Shown: positions 26,572-35,597 of the stretch, piece after piece | Numbering within the stretch: position 1 is the first letter of the stretch | Layout: each line of letters begins with the position of its first letter | Source of the DNA: Sunxiuqinia elliptica | Lineage (GTDB): Bacteria > Bacteroidota > Bacteroidia > Bacteroidales > Prolixibacteraceae | Direction: 5' to 3' | NCBI RefSeq assembly: GCF_900113005.1 | Contig: NZ_FONW01000004.1 | Location: 62,001-126,000, forward strand | DNA: 64,000 nt | Notes under the pieces: generated by a model | Seen by the model: only the letters and a program-made list of their open reading frames with translations | What the model was told of the DNA's origin: nothing | The model's database searches: none | Translations under genes and position numbers: made by a program

Positions 26572-27480
26572 CTACTCCTTTTCTTTCATTAGAGCCATAA
26601 AGACATCTTCAATCCCTGGACTAATTTCATTGACCTGCAGTTTCTCGTGTTTTTGCGTCATCAGAAATTTTTCCAGCTCAACAGCTTCCATCTCATTCCG
26701 CTTAGGAGTTACATGAATAAACTGGCCAAAAGCATAGGCCGATTCAACCTCATCCCAGTTGCGCACATCCTGAATCAAGCGGTTCATATTATCAGACCGG
26801 GCAGCCAGAAGGGTACGAGTATAATTCTCAACAATACGAGCTGGCGAATCAATTTCCATCACCTCTCCTTTTTGCATCAGCGCCACCCGATCGCACAAAC
26901 TCGCCTCGTCCATGTAGGGCGTTGATACCAGAATGGTAATTCCCTGCTGCTGCAGTTTTTTGAGCATCTCCCAAAATTCCTTTCGCGACACGGCATCAAC
27001 ACCGGTAGTGGGCTCATCCAGCACCAAAATTTCCGGCTTGTGAATCAATGCACAGGAAAGAGCCAGCTTTTGCTTCATCCCACCGGATAGCTTTCCTGCC
27101 AGCCGCTTTTTGAACGGTTCAATTTGAACATAGATATCTTTGATCAGCTCATAATTTTCGGCAATCGTTATTCCAAAAACGGTTGCAAAAAACTCCAAAT
27201 TTTCTTCAACTGACAGATCCTGGTATAAGGAGAAACGCCCGGGCATGTAGCCCACCAACTGCCGAATCTGCTTGTAGTCGCGAACAACATCCAGACCACT
27301 CATCGAAGCCTTTCCCTCATCAGGAACCAGCAAGGTCATCAAGATGCGCATTAAGCTTGTCTTTCCTGCTCCATCGGGGCCAATCAATCCAAACAACTCG
27401 CCTTGGGTTACTTCAAATGAAATACGATTAAGAGCCTTTGTTGCCTGATAGCTTTTGGATATGCTTTCAACTTTGATCAT
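26572..27480 (-). CDS. ABC transporter ATP-binding protein
   Basis: A 302-residue ATPase. Walker A is GPDGAGKTS, the signature LSGGMKQKLALS, Walker B ILVLDEPTTG, and the region of the switch residue reads VSTPYMDEASLCD. Here the H-loop His is replaced by Pro (STPYMDEA, compared with TTHYMDEA in the partner ATPase). That makes this half a possibly degenerate ATP site and fits a heterodimer with one consensus and one weak site. A C-terminal extension of about 80 residues follows (ending in PGIEDVFMALMKEKE), as is usual in this class. It overlaps the operon arrangement hlyD-ABC-ABC-permeases. Confidence 0.9.
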   Translation of the reverse strand: MIKVESISKSYQATKALNRISFEVTQGELFGLIGPDGAGKTSLMRILMTLLVPDEGKASMSGLDVVRDYKQIRQLVGYMPGRFSLYQDLSVEENLEFFATVFGITIAENYELIKDIYVQIEPFKKRLAGKLSGGMKQKLALSCALIHKPEILVLDEPTTGVDAVSRKEFWEMLKKLQQQGITILVSTPYMDEASLCDRVALMQKGEVMEIDSPARIVENYTRTLLAARSDNMNRLIQDVRNWDEVESAYAFGQFIHVTPKRNEMEAVELEKFLMTQKHEKLQVNEISPGIEDVFMALMKEKE

Positions 27481-27559
27481 CTCTTTAAATTGTTAGATAT
27501 TAGCCTTCGGTTATTCAGAGCCAAGATTGCAGACTTTTGATTCTTGGAAAAACTGACAA

Positions 27560-28447
27560 CTAAAAGTTGACTTCTCCTGGCATGCCAATTTTAAGGCGAC
27601 CATCATTTTTAACACTCACTTTTACTGCATAAACCAGCTTAACCCGTTCCTCTTTGGTTTGAATGATTTTGGGAGTAAACTCGGCCTCCGGAGAGATCCA
27701 GCTAACCTTCCCTGTCAGCGATTGATTCTCTGTGCGATCCTGGTCTATCAGCACTTCAACCTGCTGCCCCAGTTGAATAGATGGAAGTTGTGCTCCACTC
27801 ACATACACCTTCAAATCCAGTTCTTCCAAATCTCCTAACTTAACCACAGCCTTGCCTGGAGCAGCCAATTCGCCAAGCTCAACGTACTTCTCCAAAACCA
27901 CACCATCCATCAAGCTTGTAATTCGGCATTGGTCCAACTTATCACGAAAAATAGCCAACTGCGCGTCCTGAACTTCCAACTCACTATTGATCGATACAAA
28001 CTGTGTTTTCAGGCTCTCCAGCTGCTTTTGCATCACCTGCATCTGCCCATCAACATCATCAACCTGCTTTTGAGTAGCTGCCTTATCACTAAACAAGCGA
28101 TGAATTCGTTCCTGATTGATACGCAGGTGTTTGATTTGTTCCTGCTGCACATCAACCTGCGCCTGAACAGCAATCCGGCGTACAGATACCGCCTGCTGTT
28201 GTGCTTCAATTTGATGAATTTGTAAACTCAGTTGAGTGGTGTCAACCAAGGCAAGTAAGTCTCCGCTTTTTACCTGATCTCCTAGTTCTACATCAAAATC
28301 GACCAATTTACCAGCAACTTCCGAAGAAATAATTACCTCATCTGTTTCGAAATTGCCATAAGCATCTGATAAATCATTGTTTCCCTGGCAAGCAGTCAGT
28401 GCCAGCAAAGCCCCAACCAATACCTGATATCTTTTTATGCGTTTCAT
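27560..28447 (-). CDS. HlyD-family membrane fusion lipoprotein
   Basis: A 295-residue periplasmic adaptor. The N-terminus is a lipoprotein signal (LVGALLALTACQGN, lipobox LTAC). A split lipoyl domain (VAGKLVDFDVELGDQVKSGDLLALV and DGVVLEKYVELGELAAPGKAVV) flanks a long coiled-coil hairpin (about 70-165, rich in Q and L). It should bridge the ABC-2 exporter to the TolC homologue encoded just upstream. Its short length, with a single hairpin, is typical of YbhG/HlyD_D23-type adaptors. It lies 79 bases downstream of the first ATPase start. Confidence 0.9.
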   Translation of the reverse strand: MKRIKRYQVLVGALLALTACQGNNDLSDAYGNFETDEVIISSEVAGKLVDFDVELGDQVKSGDLLALVDTTQLSLQIHQIEAQQQAVSVRRIAVQAQVDVQQEQIKHLRINQERIHRLFSDKAATQKQVDDVDGQMQVMQKQLESLKTQFVSINSELEVQDAQLAIFRDKLDQCRITSLMDGVVLEKYVELGELAAPGKAVVKLGDLEELDLKVYVSGAQLPSIQLGQQVEVLIDQDRTENQSLTGKVSWISPEAEFTPKIIQTKEERVKLVYAVKVSVKNDGRLKIGMPGEVNF

Positions 28448-28468
28448 CTGTTTTCTATTTTTACGATT

Positions 28469-29731
28469 TTAGATTCCCTTAATGGTTTGATAGTTGATTT
28501 TTGCAGCTTCCAACTGCACTTTATGTGTCTCAAGCGTGATCCGGGCTGACAGCTCTGCATTCAAGTCCTGAATGTAATCCGAGGTTGTAATTGTTCCGTT
28601 TTCTAGCTTTGAGGCAGAACTTTGCGTTATCCGCTGCTGCAAGGCTATCAATTCCCGGTCACGTTGAAGTGTGGCTTCTAATTGTTTAATTTTTCGGTAT
28701 TCGCTATCTAAAGCAATGGTCATATTGCGTTCAAAATCCTGTTGTCGCGTTGCAACTAGCTGTTGCTGCATGCTTATTGTTTCTTTTTCCCGCTTGGTTT
28801 TCTTCCAGTCAAAAACAGTCCAGTTTAGCCCTACTCCCACCAAAGCGTATGTGTCAAAATCATCGCTTAACATGTTCAGTCCCGGGCGCCCATAGCCTAG
28901 CTGTCCAAAGCCAAACAGTTTTGGGTTTCGTTTCTTTTGAATCAAGTCCGCAGAAGCACTCAACATCTCGGTTTGTTTCTCAAACAACTGTAATTCGGGA
29001 CGATGCGATGATCGATCGGCGCTAAACTCCAAAGACTCCATCTCCAAATTGGACAGCACCCCAACTTCTTTTCCTGTTAAAATGGCTAAGGTTGCCAAAG
29101 CAATTTCCCGCTGCATTTCCAGTTCCAATTGTTGCTGCTTCACTTTCACCTGCTCAGCCCACAACTGATCCAACTCTGAGGATAATAAAGTCCCCTGCTC
29201 CACCGCAACCTGAAGCTGCTCGATGCGGGCTTTCAACGTCTCTTCTTTTTTGGCTAGCAAATCCAGGTTTTTCTGAATCAAAAAGCTGGCAAAAAAGGTG
29301 TTATTTACCCGCTCTTGTACTCGGTATAGCTCCACCTCAACACCTTGTTGATCGGCCTCACTCTTGGCCAATTCCAAAAGTTCATTACCCTTGGTTAAGC
29401 CACCATCCCAAATAGACTGTTTGACATCTGCATACAGTTTGTATTGATCCTTGGCCAGTTCTGGCAAGGAGACATTTGGCAAGCTAATCCCGACTTTGGT
29501 AACATCGGTTTGATAAGTTGCCTGGCCATTCAAATCAATCTGAGGAAAGTAATTTGTTTGGTTGTTTGCCAACTTCAGCTCCTTAATTTGCTCGTAGAGT
29601 TCTTTTTGCTTCAGCAACGGATGCTGTTCTCTGGCCCATTGCTGACAATCACTCAGTCGAACAACCTCCTGCCCAAAGCTCAGCTGAGCCATGGTAAGCA
29701 GAAATAGTCCTATTAGTTTTCTTGTTTTCAT
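28469..29731 (-). CDS. TolC-family outer-membrane efflux protein
   Basis: A 420-residue protein with signal peptide (LIGLFLLTMAQLSFGQ). Two repeated coiled-coil/strand halves are visible: the first around LSDCQQWAREQHPLLKQ and YFPQIDLNGQATYQTD, the second around RNPKLFGFGQLGYGRPG and GVGLNWTVFDWKKTKRE. This is the OEP (PF02321) pattern of a trimeric outer-membrane duct. It is second in the operon, directly after tetR, with 48 bases between them. It would complete a tripartite efflux path with the adaptor and the ABC-2 exporter. Confidence 0.92.
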   Translation of the reverse strand: MKTRKLIGLFLLTMAQLSFGQEVVRLSDCQQWAREQHPLLKQKELYEQIKELKLANNQTNYFPQIDLNGQATYQTDVTKVGISLPNVSLPELAKDQYKLYADVKQSIWDGGLTKGNELLELAKSEADQQGVEVELYRVQERVNNTFFASFLIQKNLDLLAKKEETLKARIEQLQVAVEQGTLLSSELDQLWAEQVKVKQQQLELEMQREIALATLAILTGKEVGVLSNLEMESLEFSADRSSHRPELQLFEKQTEMLSASADLIQKKRNPKLFGFGQLGYGRPGLNMLSDDFDTYALVGVGLNWTVFDWKKTKREKETISMQQQLVATRQQDFERNMTIALDSEYRKIKQLEATLQRDRELIALQQRITQSSASKLENGTITTSDYIQDLNAELSARITLETHKVQLEAAKINYQTIKGI

Positions 29732-29779
29732 TTGTTTAAAATTGTTTGTTTCACTGGCTATTATACTTGTTCTCTACCT

Positions 29780-30388
29780 TTAAGCTTGAATGGCCCGAAT
29801 TACAAACCGCTTGATCTCTACCCGACGTTCCTCGTAAAATGCCTGCGTCGCCTTTTTATCATCATCAAAAGCAACATGACTAATCACAGGCTTGACTGCG
29901 AAAGGAAATACGCACAACCCAATTACGTTGACTAGCAAATGTTCTGGCTTCATTCGAACAATCTCATTGCGATCCATTGCCTCCTGAACAATCGCAAAAA
30001 GAAACTCCAAGTTGAATCCATATTTTTCAATCAGTTTGAAGAATAGCGAGCGATCACGATTCATTTCCTTGATAATAAAAGCTGGCAGATAAGGATGTTT
30101 CAACAATAAATCCATGTAGGTGTCAACCACATGCTCCACTTTCTCGACAAAAGGAATATCTTCCTGCAGAACTCGCCCAATTCGAGGGAAAGCCAAACCA
30201 ATCAGTCGGCCAAAAATGGCATCGAATAATTTCTCTTTACTTCGAAAATAGTAATGCAATAAGGCCTTGTTTATGCCAGCCTCATCCGCAATCTCTTGCA
30301 TTCGTGCTCCATCCATCCCTTTCTTAATAAATACATCCTGAGCTGCATCTAAAATCTTATCTTCCGTGTTGTCCTTTTTTGCATTCAT
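29780..30388 (-). CDS. TetR-family repressor of efflux operon
   Basis: A 202-residue TetR regulator. The N-terminal DNA-binding domain reads KILDAAQDVFIKKGMDGARMQEIADEAGINKALLHYYFRSKEKLF, of which the helix-turn-helix core is MQEIADEAGINKALLHYYF. The remaining 140 residues are the helical ligand domain. It is the first gene of the efflux operon on the minus strand, and its upstream region has two copies of a perfect palindrome around the promoter, so it very probably represses its own operon and is released by an exported compound. Confidence 0.93.
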   Translation of the reverse strand: MNAKKDNTEDKILDAAQDVFIKKGMDGARMQEIADEAGINKALLHYYFRSKEKLFDAIFGRLIGLAFPRIGRVLQEDIPFVEKVEHVVDTYMDLLLKHPYLPAFIIKEMNRDRSLFFKLIEKYGFNLEFLFAIVQEAMDRNEIVRMKPEHLLVNVIGLCVFPFAVKPVISHVAFDDDKKATQAFYEERRVEIKRFVIRAIQA

Positions 30389-30413
30389 TATTTCTTGATT
30401 TTATCAATATTGA

Positions 30414-30457
30414 TTTGACCACAAGGTTTAACCACTTGGTTAAATCATATGGTCAAA
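30414..30457 (-). promoter_or_regulatory. Nested TetR operator, promoter-proximal
   Basis: A perfect palindrome TTTAACCA-CT-TGGTTAAA (30427-30444) lies inside an outer inverted repeat TTTGACCA (30414-30421) / TGGTCAAA (30450-30457). The outer right arm overlaps the -7 promoter element of the tetR operon. Confidence 0.85.
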
Positions 30458-30485
30458 AGTATGTCTTCTGGAAAACAAATCCAAA
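30454..30485 (-). promoter_or_regulatory. Promoter of tetR-efflux operon
   Basis: On the minus strand TTTG (plus-strand CAAA at 30482-30485) and TACTTTTG (plus-strand 30454-30461) are separated by 20 bases, a full match to TTTG-N19-21-TAnnTTTG. The promoter sits between the two TetR palindromes. Confidence 0.8.
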
Positions 30486-30501
30486 AAAATAAACCAAAAA
30501 G

Positions 30502-30519
30502 TTTAACCAAATGGTTAAA
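30502..30519 (-). promoter_or_regulatory. TetR operator, promoter-distal
   Basis: A second perfect copy, TTTAACCA-AA-TGGTTAAA, 75 bases centre-to-centre from the first. The identical 8-base arms leave little doubt that the same protein binds both. Confidence 0.85.
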
Positions 30520-30638
30520 ATATCTCAAAAAGCACTATAAATAAACAACTTAATCAACTTCCAATTCAAGTTCTATCCTTCAATTAAATATCAATATAAA
30601 ATTTACTAACTTCACCTCCGACTAAAACAGAATGACCA

Positions 30639-31451
30639 ATGACAAACAAACAACTTAAACGATTAGCTCAAATTAGCAGCTTGTTTTTATTCATCTTGTT
30701 GTGTTCTTTTCAACCCAAAAAGGAAAAAGGATGGATCCAATTATTTAATGGGAAAGACCTGAAAGATTGGAAAATAAAAATTACCGGAAGTGAATTAGGA
30801 GAAAACTATAAGAATACTTTCCGGGTTGAAGATGGCTTGCTCAAAGTGCGGTACGATGAATACGACACCTTCAACGGCGAATTCGGACATCTGTTTTACA
30901 AGCATCCCTATTCGCATTACAAAATGCGTATTGAATATCGTTTTGTAGGAGAGCAAGCTCCCAATGGGCCGCAGTGGGCTTATCGAAACAGCGGCATTAT
31001 GATTCATGGTCAAAGCCCCGAAAGCATGGAGGTTGATCAGGATTTCCCAACCTCAATTGAAGTCCAGCTACTTGGAGGAAATGGCACTGATAAACGGTCA
31101 ACCATGAACTTGTGCTCTCCGGGAACCAATGTTGTCATTGATGGGAAGTTGGTTTTAGATCATTGCATCAACTCCAGTTCCCCAACTTTTCATGGCGACC
31201 AATGGGTGACTGCCGAAATTGAAGTTATTGGCGACTCACTAATTAAGCATTTTGTCGATGGGAAGTTAGTCATGCAATACACCCAACCTCAACTCGATGA
31301 GCGCGATGCGACCTATCAAAAGTTACTTCCTCCCGATGGAAATAAGTTGCTAAAAGGTGGTTCAATTTCGTTACAGGCAGAAAGTCACTCGGTTGATTTC
31401 CGAAAAGTTGAATTGCTTAACCTCGGCGATGACTGTCCTGAGAGCTGGTAA
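30639..31451 (+). CDS. DUF1080 (3-keto-disaccharide hydrolase-like) protein, exported
   Basis: A 270-residue exported protein. The hydrophobic N-terminal stretch (ISSLFLFILLCSFQPKK) resembles a signal peptide or lipobox (LLCS). The rest is the DUF1080 jelly-roll (PF06439): WIQLFNGKDLKDWKIKITG, FRVEDGLLKVRYDE, GHLFYKHPYSHYKMRIEYRF, NSGIMIHGQSPESM and IEVQLLGG, and the C-terminal GSISLQAESHSVDFRKVELL. Some members cleave 3-keto-glycosides made by a glucose-fructose-type oxidoreductase. No such oxidoreductase is seen here, so the assignment stays at family level. It is divergent from the tetR operon. Confidence 0.85.
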   Translation: MTNKQLKRLAQISSLFLFILLCSFQPKKEKGWIQLFNGKDLKDWKIKITGSELGENYKNTFRVEDGLLKVRYDEYDTFNGEFGHLFYKHPYSHYKMRIEYRFVGEQAPNGPQWAYRNSGIMIHGQSPESMEVDQDFPTSIEVQLLGGNGTDKRSTMNLCSPGTNVVIDGKLVLDHCINSSSPTFHGDQWVTAEIEVIGDSLIKHFVDGKLVMQYTQPQLDERDATYQKLLPPDGNKLLKGGSISLQAESHSVDFRKVELLNLGDDCPESW

Positions 31452-31541
31452 ACAACTCACTTGGAACAACGTCCAATTTACAAACGAAAAAAAGATAAGT
31501 CAGTAGATTCTATAAAACTCGCGAATAAACGATTGATAACC

Positions 31542-31973
31542 ATGAATGTTGAAGTGAATCAAAAAGCGCCGGCATACAGTGAAAGTCAGATTTTAATTCA
31601 CGCTCCGATTGAAAATGTTTATCAACTGCTTAGCACCATAAACGCCTGGCCCAACTGGCAAAGCCAAGTAACAGACGCCTCAATAAAAGGAGAAATAAAA
31701 GAAGGGACAACTTTTCATTGGAAAGCAGGGGGCTTCCGTATTCATTCAAAGATCCATACCGCTGAAACGCCAGAGAAGCTGGGCTGGACCGGAAATATGC
31801 TCTGGATTAAAGCTATTCACAACTGGAGTCTGTCTCGAGAAGGGAAGTCGACTCGGGTAAAAGTACAGGAAAGCCTGGAAGGCTTCTTAGCTCGTTTTAT
31901 GCAAAAAACGCTTACCGATGGAATGCAGAAAAATCTTTATGAATTAAAGCTGGAAGCTGAAAAGAACAATTAA
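31542..31973 (+). CDS. SRPBCC-family (polyketide cyclase/START-like) protein
   Basis: A 143-residue helix-grip protein. YSESQILIHAPIENVYQLLSTINAWPNWQSQV is the start of the SRPBCC fold, followed by FHWKAGGFRIHSKIHTAE and TRVKVQESLEGFLARFMQ with a C-terminal helix (DGMQKNLYELKLEAEKNN). The pattern is typical of lipid- or hydrophobic-ligand-binding members; the ligand is unknown. I chose the ATG at 31542. A longer frame begins with TTG at 31461, only 10 bases after the previous stop, and its first 27 residues are highly charged and unlike the family. Confidence 0.8.
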   Translation: MNVEVNQKAPAYSESQILIHAPIENVYQLLSTINAWPNWQSQVTDASIKGEIKEGTTFHWKAGGFRIHSKIHTAETPEKLGWTGNMLWIKAIHNWSLSREGKSTRVKVQESLEGFLARFMQKTLTDGMQKNLYELKLEAEKNN

Positions 31974-32035
31974 AACACACAGCTCTCCAACAGCCGGACG
32001 TGATTGCAATCCCCACCTCAATATTTACTTGAGAA

Positions 32036-32971
32036 TTAATTTGCTTTTAAACTTTGCAAGCGAACCCGTTTTGCTGCTCTCCGGTTTGAGTAGTTCAAAA
32101 CAAGCAAGGCCATGGCGATCACAAGCATTCCAAAAAGCGATACAAAGTCAGGCGACTCATCAGGCATAATGATCCAACTTAAAATGGCGCCTGCTACAGG
32201 AACCAAGAACTTCCAGGTATTTAGTTCTGAGACTTTAACTCCCGGGCGTTGTAGCAAAGTAAACCAAATGGTGAATGCTGCTGCAGACAAAAAGCTCAGC
32301 CAAGCCAAGGCAACGAAATACTCGGGAGCAACTGCTTTAATACCATAGCCTTCAACAGGAATAGAGATTGCAATTAATCCCAATCCTCCAAGAAACAGCG
32401 AAGTTGAGCTAAGCACGATAGGTGAAAGCATTGCAGGCTTTTTAGCAACCAACACATTGGAAAAACCGGAGATCACATTGTTGAGCAACAATAAACTAAC
32501 TCCCAAAATGCTTATTTTTACTCCTGATGGCAACTCACTTCGGCCGAAACTAATAATTCCAACACCAACAACCCCCAACAAAATGCTGATACTCTTAATC
32601 CAATCCATCTTGTCATCATGAAAACTAAAGTGCGAAACAATGGAAATAAATAAAGGAGAAGCCCCGATAATCAAGGCTGAAATAGAGGCTGGCAGCAAGT
32701 CTAATCCGGCATAAAACAGCATGTACTGAATCACGGTTTGCAATAAAGCCACTGAGCCAATAAACCGCCAATTTTCGAGTAATTGATTCCGATACCTACT
32801 ATACTGGTTAAAATACAACATCAGCATCAGTCCAGAAAGCGTAAAACGAACCCCCGCAAACTGAAAAGGCGTATGGTACTGCAAACCAATTTTAACCCCA
32901 ACAAAAGCAGAGGACCAAAGTAAGCAGGCAATAATCGCCAAAAATATCGTATTTGAAAACAAATTTTTCAT
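32036..32971 (-). CDS. EamA-type (DMT superfamily) transporter
   Basis: A 311-residue integral membrane protein with ten predicted helices in two EamA repeats (PF00892). The first starts with LFSNTIFLAIIACLLWSSAFVGVKIGLQ and contains ALIIGASPLFISIVSHF; the second starts at VKISILGVSLLLLNNVISGFSN. It likely exports amino acids or other small metabolites. The ATG at 32969-32971 is preferred over a TTG nine bases upstream. A basic tail (SNRRAAKRVRLQSLKAN) is cytoplasmic. It converges with the SRPBCC gene. Confidence 0.88.
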   Translation of the reverse strand: MKNLFSNTIFLAIIACLLWSSAFVGVKIGLQYHTPFQFAGVRFTLSGLMLMLYFNQYSRYRNQLLENWRFIGSVALLQTVIQYMLFYAGLDLLPASISALIIGASPLFISIVSHFSFHDDKMDWIKSISILLGVVGVGIISFGRSELPSGVKISILGVSLLLLNNVISGFSNVLVAKKPAMLSPIVLSSTSLFLGGLGLIAISIPVEGYGIKAVAPEYFVALAWLSFLSAAAFTIWFTLLQRPGVKVSELNTWKFLVPVAGAILSWIIMPDESPDFVSLFGMLVIAMALLVLNYSNRRAAKRVRLQSLKAN

Positions 32972-33084
32972 ACCTATCAATTTTATAGACTTGCCATTGC
33001 AAGAAAACTCATTTAATAACTAACCGCTACCAACTAAGCATTAGCCAAAATTTATTGCCACCACCTAAAGCCTATGAGCCAATA

Positions 33085-34359
33085 TTAAGCACCAGCAACA
33101 ACCGTATAGAAATCTTCTTCGTTTAGATAGCGATTAGCCAAGTCCAACAAATCGGCTGGCGTTATTGTAAGTAAAGTTTGGTAATAAGCATCGTAAAATT
33201 GCTGATCCAGGCCAAAGTCATCAACAGCCCGGAAAGATTGAGCTTGAGCAAATGGGCCATCAAAATCTCGAATAAACTCCCCGAGCAGGTATTGACGTAC
33301 ACGTTTCAACTCCGCCTCAGAAACTTCCTCTTCCCTCAACTTCTTCAATTCCAGAAACACCTCCCGAACCGTTGCGTCAACATACTCGTTGGCTGTTTCA
33401 GTCGCAATCACCCAATAGCCCGCATTTTTCAAATTCATAATGGAAGAGCCAATCCCGTAGGTATAGCCTTTCTCTTCCCGGATGTTTGCCATTAGTCGGG
33501 AACTGAAGTAGCCCCCTAAAATCGTATTCAAAATCTGCAAGCCGATGTAGTCAGGATGATCTTTTTGTACCAATGGGCGCCCAATTCGAATTGCTGACTG
33601 AATCGCATCTTTTTGGCTAACATGATACTCTTTCTCTGAATTCGGCTGAAGCTTCCGATCACGGATCAACAACGCTTCGCCAGCCCAATCAGCAGCTCCG
33701 AAATGCTGTTCGAGCATTACCGGAAGTTTTTCATCCGTTTTTCCCGTAGCCAATATCCGACAATGATTGGAACGATAACAACGCTGGTAAAATTCTACCA
33801 GATCTTCCCGTTTTATCGTATTGAAATCATCTGCCTTTACTCGCTGGGCATATGGATGGCTATCACCAAATAAAGCCGTTGAAAACCGCTTTTGACACAA
33901 TACTTTTACTTTCTTGTTCTCCAGCAAAAAACGTTGCTTACGCCGGGTAATCAAGGTATCCAGTTCCGCTTGCTCAAACAGTGGATTTTTGATTAAATCT
34001 TCGACGACCGGCAGTAAATATGGCAGATGCTTATTCAAAGCAATCAAGCTGATTCCTCCCAAGTGATGGTCTGCCAAAAACTGGATGTAAGCCCCCCGAA
34101 AGTCCATTATTTCGGCCAGTTGGGCTCCCGAATAATTCTGACTTCCTTCCTGAAGCATTGCGTTGGTCATTACTGCTTGTAGGTGCTTGTTTTCATACCA
34201 AGTACCGGCATCAAACAAAAAATCGAGTCGGGTAACTTCCTGCGTTCCCGCATTCATGATGCGCAAAGGAATGCCATTCGTCAGCTGATGCGCCTCCGGC
34301 GTTAAGATATCCGGTTTTCCCGGAGTGTAAATAGGTGGTTGTATTTCTTGCTTAATCAT
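33085..34359 (-). CDS. M16-family peptidase homologue lacking HxxEH (non-catalytic partner)
   Basis: A 424-residue M16 (pitrilysin/MPP) fold protein. At the position of the zinc motif HxxEH it reads AVMTNAMLQEGSQ, so the zinc site is missing. The later Arg/Tyr region typical of the partner subunit is present around EEKGYTYGIGSSIMNL. Such proteins form heterodimers with a catalytic M16 subunit. The upstream gene encodes exactly that, and the two overlap by four bases in an ATGA arrangement (start ATG at 34357-34359, upstream stop TGA at 34356-34358), which implies translational coupling and equal dosage. Confidence 0.88.
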   Translation of the reverse strand: MIKQEIQPPIYTPGKPDILTPEAHQLTNGIPLRIMNAGTQEVTRLDFLFDAGTWYENKHLQAVMTNAMLQEGSQNYSGAQLAEIMDFRGAYIQFLADHHLGGISLIALNKHLPYLLPVVEDLIKNPLFEQAELDTLITRRKQRFLLENKKVKVLCQKRFSTALFGDSHPYAQRVKADDFNTIKREDLVEFYQRCYRSNHCRILATGKTDEKLPVMLEQHFGAADWAGEALLIRDRKLQPNSEKEYHVSQKDAIQSAIRIGRPLVQKDHPDYIGLQILNTILGGYFSSRLMANIREEKGYTYGIGSSIMNLKNAGYWVIATETANEYVDATVREVFLELKKLREEEVSEAELKRVRQYLLGEFIRDFDGPFAQAQSFRAVDDFGLDQQFYDAYYQTLLTITPADLLDLANRYLNEEDFYTVVAGA

Positions 34360-35594
34360 TGCTTTGCCATGTAATTGAGTTGCGAACAATTTGTTTCCCG
34401 GAACAATTGTCCCGCCCTTGTCATCAGATCTGAGCTGGTAATCGACCGATAAATCAGCATCTGCTCATTGATTCGCTCTGCACGATCAATATTTTCGAAG
34501 CCTGCCAGTTCCTGAGCCATATGCAAATAATTCATTTGCGAATAAACCACGTTGGCTTCCAGCTTATTTTTCACTTTCTCCAACTCAATCGCAGTTACCG
34601 GTTCTTCCTGAATTCTCCTAAGCTCTTCCCATATTGCCTTTCGAGCCTGATCGATTGTAACACCGCCAGCCAACTTGCCAGAAACAATAAACAAGCCCGG
34701 ATCGTGGTCTCCTGACACATAAGCGTCCAGCTCAACAAATAGTTTCTGCTCTTTAATCAGTCGCTGATACATCCGGGAACTGTTGCCGTTGGAAAGAACA
34801 TCTGAAATTAAATCACAAACATAGTAGCCGCGCTCCTGGCGTCCGGGCATATGAAAGGCCAGGTACAAAGCCGTATCCGGAACATCTCGCTCTACGGTCA
34901 TTTCACGTAAGGCTGTTTGTTTGGGTTCTTGCGGAATTGGCGCCTTATTAACCTGTCGATTAGGAATCGATCCAAACCACTTTTCAGCCAACTTTACACA
35001 CAAGTCTTCGTCTACATTTCCACTTAAAATCAGAGCAGCATTATCTGGCGCATAATAGCGATAAAAGAACGCCTTAACTTCATCCAAACTGGCATCTGCA
35101 ATATGGCTGATTTCCTTTCCGATGGTTTGCCAACGGTAAGGATGCACCTCGTATGCTAAGGAACGCAACAACTCCCACACATCACCGTAAGGCTGATTCA
35201 GGTTACGCTGTTTAAATTCTTCAATCACCACATTCTTCTGAATGTTTAATTTCTCTTCAGAAAAATCCAACTCCAGCATCCGATCCGCTTCCAGCCAAAA
35301 ACCCGTTTCCAGGTTCTCTTTAGGGACCGTCAAATAGTAATTGGTCAAATCATTGGTTGTGTAAGCATTGTTTTCACCTCCGGCATGCTGCAATGCCTCA
35401 TCGTAATCCGGAATTCTTTTGGTTCCTCCAAACATGAGATGCTCAAACAAGTGAGCAAAGCCTGTCCGGTTTGGATTTTCATTTTTAGCTCCTACATGAT
35501 AGCACACATCCAAGGCAACCATGGGAGTTGAATAATCTGGATAAACTAAAATTTGCAGCCCATTGCTAAGCTGATGACGGTAAAATTTGACCAT
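34356..35594 (-). CDS. M16-family zinc metallopeptidase, catalytic subunit
   Basis: A 412-residue processing peptidase. The zinc motif is H48-L-F-E51-H52 (HLFEHLMFGG), and the third ligand is expected near E128 in the NVVIEEFKQR region. Other conserved parts are ALDVCYHVGAKNENPNRTG and the C-terminal M16 domain (PDTALYLAFHMPGRQERG). It has no visible signal peptide. It degrades or processes peptides together with the HxxEH-less partner encoded downstream. It is preceded by the nitronate monooxygenase-type gene with a 3-base gap, so three genes probably form an operon. Confidence 0.92.
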   Translation of the reverse strand: MVKFYRHQLSNGLQILVYPDYSTPMVALDVCYHVGAKNENPNRTGFAHLFEHLMFGGTKRIPDYDEALQHAGGENNAYTTNDLTNYYLTVPKENLETGFWLEADRMLELDFSEEKLNIQKNVVIEEFKQRNLNQPYGDVWELLRSLAYEVHPYRWQTIGKEISHIADASLDEVKAFFYRYYAPDNAALILSGNVDEDLCVKLAEKWFGSIPNRQVNKAPIPQEPKQTALREMTVERDVPDTALYLAFHMPGRQERGYYVCDLISDVLSNGNSSRMYQRLIKEQKLFVELDAYVSGDHDPGLFIVSGKLAGGVTIDQARKAIWEELRRIQEEPVTAIELEKVKNKLEANVVYSQMNYLHMAQELAGFENIDRAERINEQMLIYRSITSSDLMTRAGQLFRETNCSQLNYMAKQ

Positions 35595-35597
35595 ATA

